64,000 nucleotides of DNA from NCBI RefSeq assembly GCF_009674765.1, contig NZ_WKKF01000008.1:1-64000 (forward strand), written 5' to 3'. A program made the position numbers and the translations under genes. Positions 53,023 to 61,244 of the stretch are shown here, piece by piece (position 1 is the stretch's first letter; each line of letters begins with the position of its first letter). The notes under the pieces are model-generated. The model was not told where the DNA came from. It saw only the letters and a program-made list of their open reading frames with translations, and made no database searches. The DNA comes from Metabacillus idriensis. GTDB lineage: Bacteria; Bacillota; Bacilli; Bacillales; Bacillaceae.

Positions 53023-53421
53023 TTACACTCCTTTAACTAACAAGTTTTTTACTTCACGAGTAACATCGAGGAAACGGATCATGTACCTCAAATTGGCATA
53101 CAGTTCCTTAAGATTTCCTTCTAGCTGCAAATTTCCTTGAAAGACCGCTGCGAATAATTCATGGAACATTGGAGGTGGTGTTGGCTGAGTGAATTTTTCC
53201 CAGGCTTCTAAGCTACCTCTGATCGCAAAACTCCATCCGTCTAACGCTCCCTTTTCAAAGAAGTTAGTTAGTTTACCCTGCTTAATTTGGACAATGTACT
53301 CCTTTGAACCGATTTGCAAGAGAAGGTCTGCAACACAATACTTTCCAATTACATTTAACTCTTGATCGGCGTTTACAACTTCTTGGAAATTTTCCATCCA
53401 TTTTTTTGATCCTACTTGCAT
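53023..53421 (-). CDS. SCP2 sterol-carrier-like protein
   Basis: A 132-residue protein whose layout (DLLLQIGSKEYIVQIKQGK, WSFAIRGSLEAWEKFTQP, LQLEGNLKELYANLRYM) fits the SCP2 fold, a small hydrophobic-ligand carrier. It is the first gene downstream of a sigma-54 promoter. A role in presenting a hydrophobic substrate to the following hydrolase is a guess. GGGAGG precedes ATG 53421. Confidence 0.65.
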   Translation of the reverse strand: MQVGSKKWMENFQEVVNADQELNVIGKYCVADLLLQIGSKEYIVQIKQGKLTNFFEKGALDGWSFAIRGSLEAWEKFTQPTPPPMFHELFAAVFQGNLQLEGNLKELYANLRYMIRFLDVTREVKNLLVKGV

Positions 53422-53477
53422 ATTTTTTAGCCTCCCTTTACTTGTTTTATTGGGACAAGGTCCTCAATTTGATATTC

Positions 53478-53494
53478 TGCAAGAACCATGCCAA
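53478..53494 (-). promoter_or_regulatory. sigma-54 promoter of the SCP2-hydrolase operon
   Basis: On the minus strand TTGGCATGGTTCTTGCA places the GG and GC doublets with exactly ten bases between them, matching the -24/-12 consensus TTGGCACG-N4-TTGCA at all but one base. It lies 57 bases upstream of ATG 53421, with a sigma-54 activator gene immediately upstream. Confidence 0.85.
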
Positions 53495-53592
53495 GTAAAT
53501 AGACGTTTAAAATAACAGGAAAGTGGGGGCTGCAATTGGGATTTTGCTTTTTGAGATGATTATTCCCATTTTGTAAAATGTACATTTGACCG

Positions 53593-53610
53593 GTCTGTGT
53601 TCGGACAGAC
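53593..53610. promoter_or_regulatory. putative enhancer (UAS) for the sigma-54 activator
   Basis: GTCTGT-N6-ACAGAC, a perfect dyad about 100 bases upstream of the -24 element, the usual place for enhancer-binding protein sites. Confidence 0.6.
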
Positions 53611-53627
53611 GAACAGTTATATATACT

Positions 53628-55487
53628 TTATTCGAGATTATATTTTTGAATTTTTCGATAAAGAGCACTACGGGAGATACCTAGTTCCCTCGCAGCTTGG
53701 GCACGATTACCGTTGGCTTTATTGATAATGTAAGAGAGATATTCACGTTCACTTATTTTTTCTTGTGATTGATCCAATCCTAAAAACTCATGTACATGAA
53801 ATGAATCGAAGTGATTTTCATCATGTAGATAAACAATTCGCTCAATTACGTTTCTCAGCTCTCTTAAATTCCCCGGCCATGTATGTTGTTTAAATATATG
53901 CATTGCTTCTGAAGTGAAAGAGATTGTTTTTCGCTGTACTTTTTCACAAGCTTCACTCAACATCGTATTCAAGATGCTTTCCAAATCTTCAATTCGTTCT
54001 CTTAAAGAGGGGATTTTTATAAGAAAAACGGTTAATCGATAATAAAGATCCTCTCGAAATTCTCCTTTTTCAACTAGTTCTTTCATATTCTTATTTGTCG
54101 CAGCTAAAAAACGTACATCAACTGGAGTCGGAGTAGTCCCCCCAACTCTTACTACTTGTTTTTCTTCTAGAGTTCTAAGAAGAGTAGCCTGTAAATCAAG
54201 TGGTAAATCTGCTATTTCGTCTAAGAATATGGTTCCTTTGTTCGCTGCTTCAATTTTCCCTTGACTCCCTTTATGTTTAGCACCTGTAAAGGCTCCACCT
54301 TCATAACCAAACAATTCTGTAGTAATTAGTTCTCGAGGCAATGCTGCACAATTAATCGCAGTGTAAGGCTGGTCCCTTCTTTCGCTTTGCTTGTGAATAA
54401 AACGGGCCATAAAGTCTTTCCCGACTCCACTCTCCCCTTGTATAAGAATACTTGCATCACTTCTTGAAACCTTTATAGCTGTTTGTAAGGTCTTCTGGAA
54501 TGCTGTATTTTTAGTATTAAAGGCAAAGTAATCTTGATTGACCTTACTCTTCGGCAGGATTGTCTTCGTTTGGGGATGTATAAACAGGACAGTGGCCAAC
54601 CATTTACCTTGCTTCACTATTTCTTCTGAGCTAATGAAAAATTTCTGATCATTCACTTCAATTTCGGTTGAAACTGAACCTTTTTTAACGTAACTCAATA
54701 TCGTTTTTTTACATGATTGTGAATGACCGTTATTTTCTTCCCATAACTTAAAAAAGTCATGAGCAGGCTTATTTTTGTATAACTCTATCCCTTGTTTATC
54801 AAATGATATAATACCTGTGTTGTCATTGAACTTATGAATGTATTCAGTTAATACATGTGATAAAACTTGCTCTTTGATTTTTGATTTATGAAATCGGTAT
54901 CTTTCACTAATTGCATGAGCACCAGCAACTGCCAGTGTATATAACTCTCTCAAATCATTCTTAGGACCCATACGGCAAACGTCAAAGGCCCCTATGTATT
55001 CTCCATCAACAAAAATAGGACACGCAGAACAATCCCAAACGCGAAGGGCTAAACAATAATGCTCATCCCCTGAAGTAGCCATGGCAGTTCGTGTTCTAAG
55101 GGCAATTGATAGCCCTGTTGAACCAACGTTTTCTTCCATCCATTGTGCACCTATAGCCATTCCACACTGGTCGGCTATCTTTTGAGATTTATAATCGGCC
55201 ATCATTTCCACTAAATATCCTTCGGCATCTGCAAGTAAAAGAAGGTAACCCCCTCCATTTAAGCGCTTACAAAGATCGTTCATAACTGGCAACGCAGCAT
55301 TAACCAAGTCGATATTTTTCTGTCGCCTTTCTACAAGATCACTTTGCGGAATAGGAGAAAAAACTTCTTCCATCTCATGAGAAACACCCATCTGTTTACA
55401 TCTATTCCACGATTCGAAAACTTCTTTTCTTACATCGATGTCGGTTTTTCCCTCAAGAACAAACTGTCTCCATTTCTCGTCAACCAT
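53628..55487 (-). CDS. sigma-54-dependent transcriptional activator (AcoR-type)
   Basis: A 619-residue enhancer-binding protein. It has an N-terminal GAF sensor (WMEENVGSTGLSIALRT and YIGAFDVCRMGPKN) and a PAS-like middle. The AAA+ domain shows Walker A GESGVGKD, the sigma-54 contact loop GAFTGA and FLDEIADLPLDLQ. A C-terminal Fis-type helix-turn-helix (NRAQAARELGISRSALYRKI) follows. AcoR-type activators respond to small metabolites such as acetoin. ATG 55487 follows GAGGAGGGG. It lies between a second ArsR gene and the sigma-54 promoter it probably drives. Confidence 0.95.
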   Translation of the reverse strand: MVDEKWRQFVLEGKTDIDVRKEVFESWNRCKQMGVSHEMEEVFSPIPQSDLVERRQKNIDLVNAALPVMNDLCKRLNGGGYLLLLADAEGYLVEMMADYKSQKIADQCGMAIGAQWMEENVGSTGLSIALRTRTAMATSGDEHYCLALRVWDCSACPIFVDGEYIGAFDVCRMGPKNDLRELYTLAVAGAHAISERYRFHKSKIKEQVLSHVLTEYIHKFNDNTGIISFDKQGIELYKNKPAHDFFKLWEENNGHSQSCKKTILSYVKKGSVSTEIEVNDQKFFISSEEIVKQGKWLATVLFIHPQTKTILPKSKVNQDYFAFNTKNTAFQKTLQTAIKVSRSDASILIQGESGVGKDFMARFIHKQSERRDQPYTAINCAALPRELITTELFGYEGGAFTGAKHKGSQGKIEAANKGTIFLDEIADLPLDLQATLLRTLEEKQVVRVGGTTPTPVDVRFLAATNKNMKELVEKGEFREDLYYRLTVFLIKIPSLRERIEDLESILNTMLSEACEKVQRKTISFTSEAMHIFKQHTWPGNLRELRNVIERIVYLHDENHFDSFHVHEFLGLDQSQEKISEREYLSYIINKANGNRAQAARELGISRSALYRKIQKYNLE

Positions 55488-55621
55488 GATAAATGTTCCC
55501 CTCCTCAAAACCAAGTTTTGCGGATATCCATAAACAAACATGAATATTCCTCGTGTTTATCAACCTTATTCATTATTATCTTCTTTTCGCCATTGATAGT
55601 ACATCCATTAGTCATTTTAAC

Positions 55622-55641
55622 ATATCTGAATTTGTCGATAT
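55622..55641. promoter_or_regulatory. putative ArsR operator before the sigma-54 activator
   Basis: ATATC-N10-GATAT, perfect. It lies between the second ArsR gene and the activator, paralleling 5301-5320 at the first ArsR locus. Confidence 0.65.
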
Positions 55642-55700
55642 ATTTGAGATAGTTAAGCTGAATTTTTCAACACAATGGTGAGAAATTCAGTCTAATTTTC

Positions 55701-56003
55701 TTATATGTCTTGCCGAATAAACTCGGCGAGTTGACGGATGTTTTCTTCGTTTCTTTTATAATATGTCCACTTTCCAATACGGGTGGAACTCACAAGTCCA
55801 GCTTTCTGTAAAATGGAAAGATATTGAGAGACCGTTGATTGTGTAATATTTAATTTTTGGTGAAACTGGCTTACACATACCCCTATTTCTCGAAAATCAC
55901 CCACTTCCTGAGGGGAAAAATGTTTTTCCGGTTCTCTTAGCCATTCTAGTATTTGAAGCCTTGTTTCATTTGATAAGGCTTTGAAAATTTCAATAGGTTT
56001 CAT
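55701..56003 (-). CDS. ArsR-family winged-helix repressor (paralogue 2)
   Basis: A 100-residue repressor: IEIFKALSNETRLQILEWLR, recognition helix TQSTVSQYLSILQKAGLV and wing RIGKWTYYKRNEE. It is a clear paralogue of the protein at 5424, with the same lone cysteine segment GVCVSQ. A perfect ATATC-N10-GATAT lies 11 bases before its ATG, and another lies before the next gene, a sigma-54 activator. It may thus gate the whole sigma-54 operon by repressing its activator. Confidence 0.9.
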   Translation of the reverse strand: MKPIEIFKALSNETRLQILEWLREPEKHFSPQEVGDFREIGVCVSQFHQKLNITQSTVSQYLSILQKAGLVSSTRIGKWTYYKRNEENIRQLAEFIRQDI

Positions 56004-56013
56004 GATACTTATT

Positions 56014-56033
56014 ATATCTATTATTTAAGATAT
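56014..56033. promoter_or_regulatory. putative ArsR self-operator (second locus)
   Basis: ATATC-N10-GATAT, perfect, 11 bases upstream of ATG 56003. Confidence 0.65.
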
Positions 56034-56084
56034 GTAAAATCGTTTATTATCTTGTAGGCTCTCGTTTAAAAGCATAAGACTATG

Positions 56085-56195
56085 GGTTACTTTTAAATAT
56101 AGAATTTAAGAGGATAATCCAAACAGTTTATTTGATTTTGGACAAATTTCACCCATTGATGAAACTGTTCCTTTTTAAGCATATGCATAGCTTCT
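56085..56195 (-). mobile_element. possible IS6-family transposase C-terminal relic
   Basis: The minus strand reads TEAMHMLKKEQFHQWVKFVQ followed by NQINCLDYPLKF, which resembles the last helix of IS6/IS240-like transposases. No other part of the element was found, and the call is tentative. Confidence 0.4.
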
Positions 56196-56208
56196 GTACT
56201 ATATAAGT

Positions 56209-56242
56209 GACCATCTAAAAGAACAGACCATCTAAAAGAACA
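56209..56242. repeat. 17-bp tandem duplication
   Basis: GACCATCTAAAAGAACA occurs twice in direct succession (56209-56225 and 56226-56242). Confidence 0.9.
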
Positions 56243-56394
56243 AGGGTCTACCATGGTACGAACGCGCATTTTGATAAACAGTTTCTTGTTCTACAATATT
56301 GTTTAAATATCGTGTTTTAAAGAATTGGTGTATATTCTATTCATTTTAATTAACATAAAAACTCTTTGAGGAAATGAACCACAAATAAATTCCT

Positions 56395-56620
56395 TGGCAA
56401 TCAAGGTATTTTAGCTTGTCTATTTTTATTCCAACGCTACATAATCCTACAGGAGCAATTGGACGATAGGGAAAGGCAAGCCTTATACAAGACGTGAAAG
56501 CAACTACAGATCCCGATTATTGAAGATGATGTGTATCAAGAACTGTTATTCGAATCATCTTATCCTGCACTAAAGTCATTCGATCTATCGGGGCAAGTAT
56601 GCCTGATTTCTTCTTAGCTT
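56395..56620 (+). pseudogene. relic of a MocR-type (GntR/aminotransferase) regulator
   Basis: Fragments in shifting frames read NPTGAIGR, then DRERQALYKT, a stop, and KQLQIPIIEDDVYQELLFES with ALKSFDLSGQVCLISS. This is the middle of the PLP-binding aminotransferase domain of MocR regulators, ending just before the usual SLSK lysine. The rest is gone. A hairpin-like CCTGCC...GGCAGG follows near 56650-56692. Confidence 0.6.
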
Positions 56621-56744
56621 AAAAAATCAGGGTTTTACCTGCCAAAAAAATTCCTTAACGTATAATATTCGCGTTTTGACGGCAGGACCCCTTATATTAA
56701 AACCTTACAAAGTGCTGCAATCTTTTCTGAAGATATAGTATACA

Positions 56745-56762
56745 GCAATCGCCCCCGATTGC
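56745..56762 (-). repeat. terminator repeat R1
   Basis: GCAATCGCCCCCGATTGC, the hairpin core of the repeat family, 19 bases past the stop of the HEAT-repeat gene. It lacks the outer GGCGAT arm. Confidence 0.8.
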
Positions 56763-56780
56763 TTAAGATCCGTAACAGAT

Positions 56781-57731
56781 TTAAACTCGATTCGGTCTAT
56801 CGTTAAACTCTTTGTTTCTTAAAATGAAATTCAGGTCTACATCTCCTTCTTCTTCGTCTGTTTCTGGATAGTATTGCGAAATAAATTCACTTTCGCTCAT
56901 CTTCTTTGAGATCCGTAAATAACGAGAATATACTTCAGTACCCGGCCCAAGTTCTTCACCTATAATAAAGCAATCCAATGCCTCGATAAATTTCCAGTTT
57001 ACCCGTTCATCGTAAGGATTGGTATATTCAATTTCCGCCTCTTTAACTTTTTCTTCAGCAATTGAATAAGCATCATCAAAAGATTTTGCTTTCACCAGGA
57101 TGATACTTTCTTCGTAGGTTTTGTGAGTATTATTGTAGTTTTTGTCTATTGTTTCCGGGTCTGGTTTTCCAGTGATAATACATTCAAATAAGAGTTTTAC
57201 CGCGAACCATTCCCAACTTGTTTCCGTATTTATTTCATTGTTGAGTGACGAAAGAGCTTGTAATGTATCTTCCAAGATTTCTTGTTGTTGCGTTAAGGAG
57301 TGTAGTTCTTGTTTTATTTTAGAAATACAATCTAACAAGACTTTATCATCAATATCATTTCTTATTGATTGTATTAACTGATAAGACTGTGCCTTAACTT
57401 CAAAATTCCCTGTAATTAAATGATAAACCAACGTATCTAAGTGCATTGAGCAGTCAAATGGTTCTAATGCATACAACAAAGTCCCACGGTTTCCTAAAGT
57501 TTTGGGGTGATTTAAGACATCTATTATTGGTTGCAAAGCTGAATTATCTCCGATATCACTTAATGCAATTGCTATAGAATTTCTTAACCTTGCACTTTTG
57601 GTGTTTTTCAAGAATTCGATTAGTAAGGGAATCGCTTTCAATTTCTTATTACTTCCAATATCATCTAAAAGGATTTCTGTTTTCTCGGTTTCTTCAGATT
57701 CTAATAGTCTTCTTAGTAAATCTAAATCCAT
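56781..57731 (-). CDS. HEAT-repeat protein with C-terminal DUF4288 domain
   Basis: A 316-residue protein. Residues 1-150 form helical HEAT-like repeats (LDDIGSNKKLKAIPLLIEFL, LRNSIAIALSDIGDNSALQP, PIIDVLNHPKTLGNRGTLLY). The remainder (WEWFAVKLLFECIITGKPD, EESIILVKAKSFDDAYSIAE, VNWKFIEALDCFIIGEELGP) matches DUF4288, found in small proteins near toxin-immunity loci. The combination suggests an antitoxin or immunity role, but this is inference. AAGGGGG precedes ATG 57731. A repeat-family hairpin follows the gene. Confidence 0.75.
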   Translation of the reverse strand: MDLDLLRRLLESEETEKTEILLDDIGSNKKLKAIPLLIEFLKNTKSARLRNSIAIALSDIGDNSALQPIIDVLNHPKTLGNRGTLLYALEPFDCSMHLDTLVYHLITGNFEVKAQSYQLIQSIRNDIDDKVLLDCISKIKQELHSLTQQQEILEDTLQALSSLNNEINTETSWEWFAVKLLFECIITGKPDPETIDKNYNNTHKTYEESIILVKAKSFDDAYSIAEEKVKEAEIEYTNPYDERVNWKFIEALDCFIIGEELGPGTEVYSRYLRISKKMSESEFISQYYPETDEEEGDVDLNFILRNKEFNDRPNRV

Positions 57732-57849
57732 TTCTAATCCCCCTTTTAGATCAAATTTTATAAATGTTATGATTCCATAAAACAGGAGTAATCCCTTCTT
57801 GAATCAACGCCTCTAATTATTGTGCTTATTCAAAAATCCTGCCCACTAC

Positions 57850-57896
57850 CTCAATAAGAAAAGGCGTTCCGCTTTGCTGCAATCGCCCCCGATTGC
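57850..57896 (-). repeat. terminator repeat R2
   Basis: Near-full copy: CTCAATAAGAAAAGGCG, then GCTTTGCTGCAATCGCCCC and GATTGC. It lies 17 bases past the DUF3885 gene stop. Confidence 0.85.
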
Positions 57897-57913
57897 CGAA
57901 GATGGATAAAGCG

Positions 57914-58555
57914 CTATTGAAACACCTTATCTATTTCATCCCTGTCATAATCTAGTATCCAGTCATTGAAATTGTTATAAATATCTCGTATCGTTTTAGG
58001 TGAAGCAGCAAGCAAATCACAACCTCTGTCATCATAAATATGAAATATTGTTTTTCTTTTGATATTAAAAAAATAAATGCGATGATAAATATTTGGTTGT
58101 ATTCCTAAATCTTGATTACACATTGCTTTTAAAAGTGGAATGTATTTTATATCAGATGTTTTACTTTTAAGCGTAAATCTATGTGTTTTATATTTTTCAT
58201 CTTCGTTGTCTTCTGGGAAAATATAAGGTATCACTGCGTGATTTAACCTATATAAGGTCGTTTTTTCGTATACATAGGGAGAAAAAAGCCTCCTATTATT
58301 TTTATAGGATTTTCTATTTCCGAAAACATTTACATCCATTACAACAAAAATTTCCTCATCAGGTTTATGTACTGATTCAAATAAAGTTAGAGCCCTATTA
58401 TAAACTCCTTTTAAATATCGACTGTTTTTGTCATCATATTCTCTATTCCACTCAACACCCAATTCGAATCGTATTGCAATTTCCCAGTTATAAAATAAAG
58501 GTGGTCTAAGAGATAAGTTAGAAAAGTTCTCTTTTTTATAATCATTAATAAACAC
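57914..58555 (-). CDS. DUF3885 family protein
   Basis: A 213-residue protein with LRPPLFYNWEIAIRFELGVE, YLKGVYNRALTLFES, CNQDLGIQPNIYHRIYFFNI and TIFHIYDDRGCDLLAASPKT, all typical of DUF3885. The family is frequent in Bacillus small-gene clusters and has no known activity. The GTG at 58555 follows GAGGTG; a longer frame to 58645 would read through the upstream repeat R3 and has no ribosome site. It is flanked on both sides by the repeat. Confidence 0.82.
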   Translation of the reverse strand: MFINDYKKENFSNLSLRPPLFYNWEIAIRFELGVEWNREYDDKNSRYLKGVYNRALTLFESVHKPDEEIFVVMDVNVFGNRKSYKNNRRLFSPYVYEKTTLYRLNHAVIPYIFPEDNEDEKYKTHRFTLKSKTSDIKYIPLLKAMCNQDLGIQPNIYHRIYFFNIKRKTIFHIYDDRGCDLLAASPKTIRDIYNNFNDWILDYDRDEIDKVFQ

Positions 58556-58602
58556 ATCCGCACCTCGTCTGATATATATTATGAATTTCCATTTCACAAT
58601 AC

Positions 58603-58655
58603 AGCCCAATTCCTCAATAAGAATAGGCGACCCACTTTTTAGCAATCGCCCCCGT
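58603..58655 (-). repeat. terminator repeat R3
   Basis: Copy with CCTCAATAAGAATAGGCGA and AGCAATCGCCCCCG, immediately past the stop of the gene at 58660. The right hairpin arm is degraded. Confidence 0.8.
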
Positions 58656-58659
58656 TATC

Positions 58660-59238
58660 TTAAGAAGGATTATGGATTTCTTGTAACAATAATTCTAGAT
58701 CATATTTCAAGTTACTTCTAGTTTCTATATCAAATTCTCCTTGTACTTCTTGTATAGGATATTTTTGTTTATGGATTATATAATGTTTTAGTTTTAAAAA
58801 AGTGGTTAAAGGAAAATCAAAATCATACCACTCTTCTCTGTAACCAATTATTCCGTGTCTTTTTATTAGTGCATCTATTTCTTTTAACACAATCATAATA
58901 AAATCATCATAGGGGTATTCCGTTTTTATTAGTGTATTAGTTTTGTCTTTACTAAATTCATCTTCGTAATACACGGCTTTTATGTTCAGTATATTATTTT
59001 CTTTTAATTCGAAATACCAAATAACTCCTTCTGGTTCACCCTCCCATTCACACTCAGTTTCTTTTCTTATCTCATCTTTCGGTACACAAAAAGAGTTTAA
59101 AAGCAGTAGTGACCTTAGAAAATCATATAAACAATCTGTTAAATAACTTGCTGTAAATTCTAATTTCTGTCCGTTAACTTCAACAATACAAGTAGCCCAT
59201 CCAATTCCACTAAGATAATATTTAAACTTCACTTCCAT
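58660..59238 (-). CDS. hypothetical protein, immunity-like
   Basis: A 192-residue acidic soluble protein, not matched to a named family. The N-terminal half is strand-rich (EVKFKYYLSGIGWATCIVEV, QKLEFTASYLTDCLYDFLRS, EGVIWYFELKENNILNIKAV). The helical C-terminal part contains FIMIVLKEIDALIKRHGIIG. Composition and setting resemble immunity proteins. ATG 59238 has AGGTGAG directly upstream. Repeat R4 lies upstream and R3 downstream. Confidence 0.6.
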   Translation of the reverse strand: MEVKFKYYLSGIGWATCIVEVNGQKLEFTASYLTDCLYDFLRSLLLLNSFCVPKDEIRKETECEWEGEPEGVIWYFELKENNILNIKAVYYEDEFSKDKTNTLIKTEYPYDDFIMIVLKEIDALIKRHGIIGYREEWYDFDFPLTTFLKLKHYIIHKQKYPIQEVQGEFDIETRSNLKYDLELLLQEIHNPS

Positions 59239-59300
59239 CTCACCTGCTTCGATAGTTATCACTACATTTATGTTATCTCTATTTCTTGTTCAACTAAATT

Positions 59301-59357
59301 GCCGATTTCCTCAATAAGAAAGTGCGATCACTATGCTGCAATTGCCCCCGATTGTTG
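59301..59357 (-). repeat. terminator repeat R4
   Basis: Copy with TCCTCAATAAGAAAGTGCGA, GCTGCAATTGCCCCCGATTG. No minus-strand gene ends here now, so its gene may have been lost or replaced by the plus-strand gene at 59435. Confidence 0.8.
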
Positions 59358-59434
59358 AATAATGCAATTCAGCATACATATTCGATTTAAGCAAATAATA
59401 TCCTTAATACTTCAACTAAGAATAGTAAAAGGAA

Positions 59435-59971
59435 GTGGTTATTATTAGGATCGTCGTGCTAGTCTGCCTTTTATTTATTGGACCTCTAATTAAGTCGGCA
59501 AATGCAAGCGATAGTTTTGATAGGACCTCGAGTGATTATTTTCAGATTGGTTACGGATACATCTATGAAGAACTTCAAATCAGTAGTGAGCACTTCGAAA
59601 AGAAAATTGTACTACCCAACAGGTTACCGCCAATAACATTTACTCATAGTTTTGGACGGTTTTCTGATTTAGATGGAAACATCAATGACCAGTTTGAAGT
59701 TGTTTATGTAAATGAAGATAAACCTAAACATACTTACAGTTTATCAATTAGGCCGGTTAGAAATGGTATTAAGTTCGAAAATAAACACATAACACAAATC
59801 GTTAAATTGAGGGACGGCAGCAATGCTATATTTTCAAAAAGGGTAAGAGGTTTTAATCTAATGGTGGTTGAAAAGTTTGGCTTCCAATACATTTTGAGCA
59901 TTCCAGATGAAGTGAATATAGACACAAAAGAAGTATTAGCTGAAATCGCCAACTCAATAGCTGACCATTAA
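59435..59971 (+). CDS. secreted hypothetical protein
   Basis: A 178-residue protein, the only plus-strand gene in this block. The N-terminus RIVVLVCLLFIGPLIKSANA is a signal peptide with a likely AxA cleavage site. The mature part is strand-rich (PPITFTHSFGRFSDLDGNIN, HTYSLSIRPVRNGIKF, VRGFNLMVVEKFGFQYILSI); no family is recognised. The start is uncertain: GTG 59435 is very close to AAAGGA. It has its own terminator and lacks the repeat, unlike its neighbours. Confidence 0.6.
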   Translation: MVIIRIVVLVCLLFIGPLIKSANASDSFDRTSSDYFQIGYGYIYEELQISSEHFEKKIVLPNRLPPITFTHSFGRFSDLDGNINDQFEVVYVNEDKPKHTYSLSIRPVRNGIKFENKHITQIVKLRDGSNAIFSKRVRGFNLMVVEKFGFQYILSIPDEVNIDTKEVLAEIANSIADH

Positions 59972-59979
59972 CATCATAT

Positions 59980-60011
59980 GGGGGTGAGAATCTTCGTCTC
60001 TCGCCCCCTTT
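59980..60011 (+). terminator. terminator of the secreted protein gene
   Basis: GGGGGTGAGA pairs with TCTCTCGCCCCC and is followed by TTT. It begins nine bases past the stop. Confidence 0.8.
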
Positions 60012-60064
60012 AACGGAATAAATATAATATGGCCTCATTCCTAAAACTTTAACTAACATATCCG

Positions 60065-60358
60065 TTAATTAAACAATCCTTGCTCTTTCCATTTGTCGAA
60101 ATACTTTTGATAACCCATTTCCTCCGCTGTCATAGTGCATTGCGTATTTTCTAATTTAAAAGTATGAGATCCTGACAAGGCTTCATAACTTGGATTACCT
60201 TCCACATCCCCAAAGAGTGTTTCAAATGTATTCACGTCCACTGAGTGTGTTATTCCATTCTCGTCAGTTTCAAGATGAATAAAATCAGCCTCTCCCTGTT
60301 CTGTCTGTCCCTTAAACATCAAACCTGCTTTATTCAAAGACACATATAATTGATTCAT
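60065..60358 (-). CDS. hypothetical protein
   Basis: A 97-residue acidic protein (MNQLYVSLNKAGLMFKGQTE, ADFIHLETDENGITHSVDVN, TMTAEEMGYQKYFDKWKEQG). No family is recognised and there is no signal peptide. ATG 60358 is chosen over a GTG at 60370; the GAGTGA ahead of it is a weak ribosome site. No repeat lies directly after it; the next feature downstream is the terminator of the convergent plus-strand gene. Confidence 0.55.
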   Translation of the reverse strand: MNQLYVSLNKAGLMFKGQTEQGEADFIHLETDENGITHSVDVNTFETLFGDVEGNPSYEALSGSHTFKLENTQCTMTAEEMGYQKYFDKWKEQGLFN

Positions 60359-60410
60359 ACTCAATCTCACTCTCTTTTTTCATTACCTTTTTTTCTTTAA
60401 CCCTAAATTA

Positions 60411-60447
60411 TAGACGCTTTGTTAAGCAAACGCCCCCGATTGCTTAA
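60411..60447 (-). repeat. terminator repeat R5
   Basis: Core GCAAACGCCCCCGATTGC (60426-60443) with a CGCTTTG upstream, nine bases past the kinase gene stop. Confidence 0.75.
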
Positions 60448-60455
60448 TAAAAAGT

Positions 60456-61067
60456 TCACTTAGTCCCACTGAATACAATATCTGCTCTTTGGAATGGTTT
60501 TTGCTCTTCCAGATAAATATCTTCTGAAATCATCCAATTATCTTCCCACAATTCACGAGCGTCTTCTCCGTCTCTTTTGATACCTCTTGATAGCCTTATT
60601 TCTCTAGGGCAATCAATCCATATCTTTATATCATATTTATTTTCTAGTTCTTGCCGGATGGTATATATCCCTTCAACTACGACAATACCACCTACAGGCA
60701 CAGTATGGCATTCTGCTAAGGAATCAGTTTCCCAATCGTATCGTTGATATTGTCCTTCTCTCCCTTGACTTATTGGTTCCAGTACCTGTTTTAAAAGACG
60801 TTCCCAATCGAAGTCTGCACCGACTGGCTTTTGTGTAGGATGTTTTTTTATAATTTGTGATGAGGGAAAGTAAAAATCATCATTATGTACAATTGTTATA
60901 TTAGGGAGTACTTCTTTCATTTTATCAGCAAATGTACTTTTCCCTGAGCCGCCGCAACCATCTATCCCAATCACCAAAGTTGATTGCTTTTTAGATATCT
61001 CACTGATGGCTTCCATAAACTCTTTAATTGAGTTGAATTTTCCTCTTACCAATTCCATATCACTCAT
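60456..61067 (-). CDS. uridine-kinase-like P-loop kinase
   Basis: A 203-residue P-loop phosphotransferase with Walker A GIDGCGGSGKSTFADKM, NDDFYFPSSQIIKK, VGADFDWERLLKQVLEPIS and VVVEGIYTIRQEL. The ordering matches the uridine kinase superfamily, though it is shorter than true Udk. The substrate is unknown; similar proteins act on nucleosides or small metabolites. GGGG lies ten bases before ATG 61067. The gene differs in type from the surrounding immunity-like genes but shares the downstream repeat. Confidence 0.8.
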   Translation of the reverse strand: MSDMELVRGKFNSIKEFMEAISEISKKQSTLVIGIDGCGGSGKSTFADKMKEVLPNITIVHNDDFYFPSSQIIKKHPTQKPVGADFDWERLLKQVLEPISQGREGQYQRYDWETDSLAECHTVPVGGIVVVEGIYTIRQELENKYDIKIWIDCPREIRLSRGIKRDGEDARELWEDNWMISEDIYLEEQKPFQRADIVFSGTK

Positions 61068-61177
61068 AATTTAAATACCCCACGTTCATTCAGAAATTTG
61101 ATAATGACATTCAAAGGATTCAACAAAAAAGGCCTTAACCCACCTTGGATTAACACATACAACTAGTTAATTAGAAG

Positions 61178-61220
61178 GACCAAAGCAAATTACTTTGCTG
61201 TAATAGCCCCCTATAATCGA
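61178..61220 (-). repeat. terminator repeat R6 (diverged)
   Basis: ACTTTGCTGTAATAGCCCCC and a partial right arm, about 25 bases past the stop of the gene at 61245. Confidence 0.65.
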
Positions 61221-61244
61221 AGAGAGTGGTTCATTTTAGTTCAG

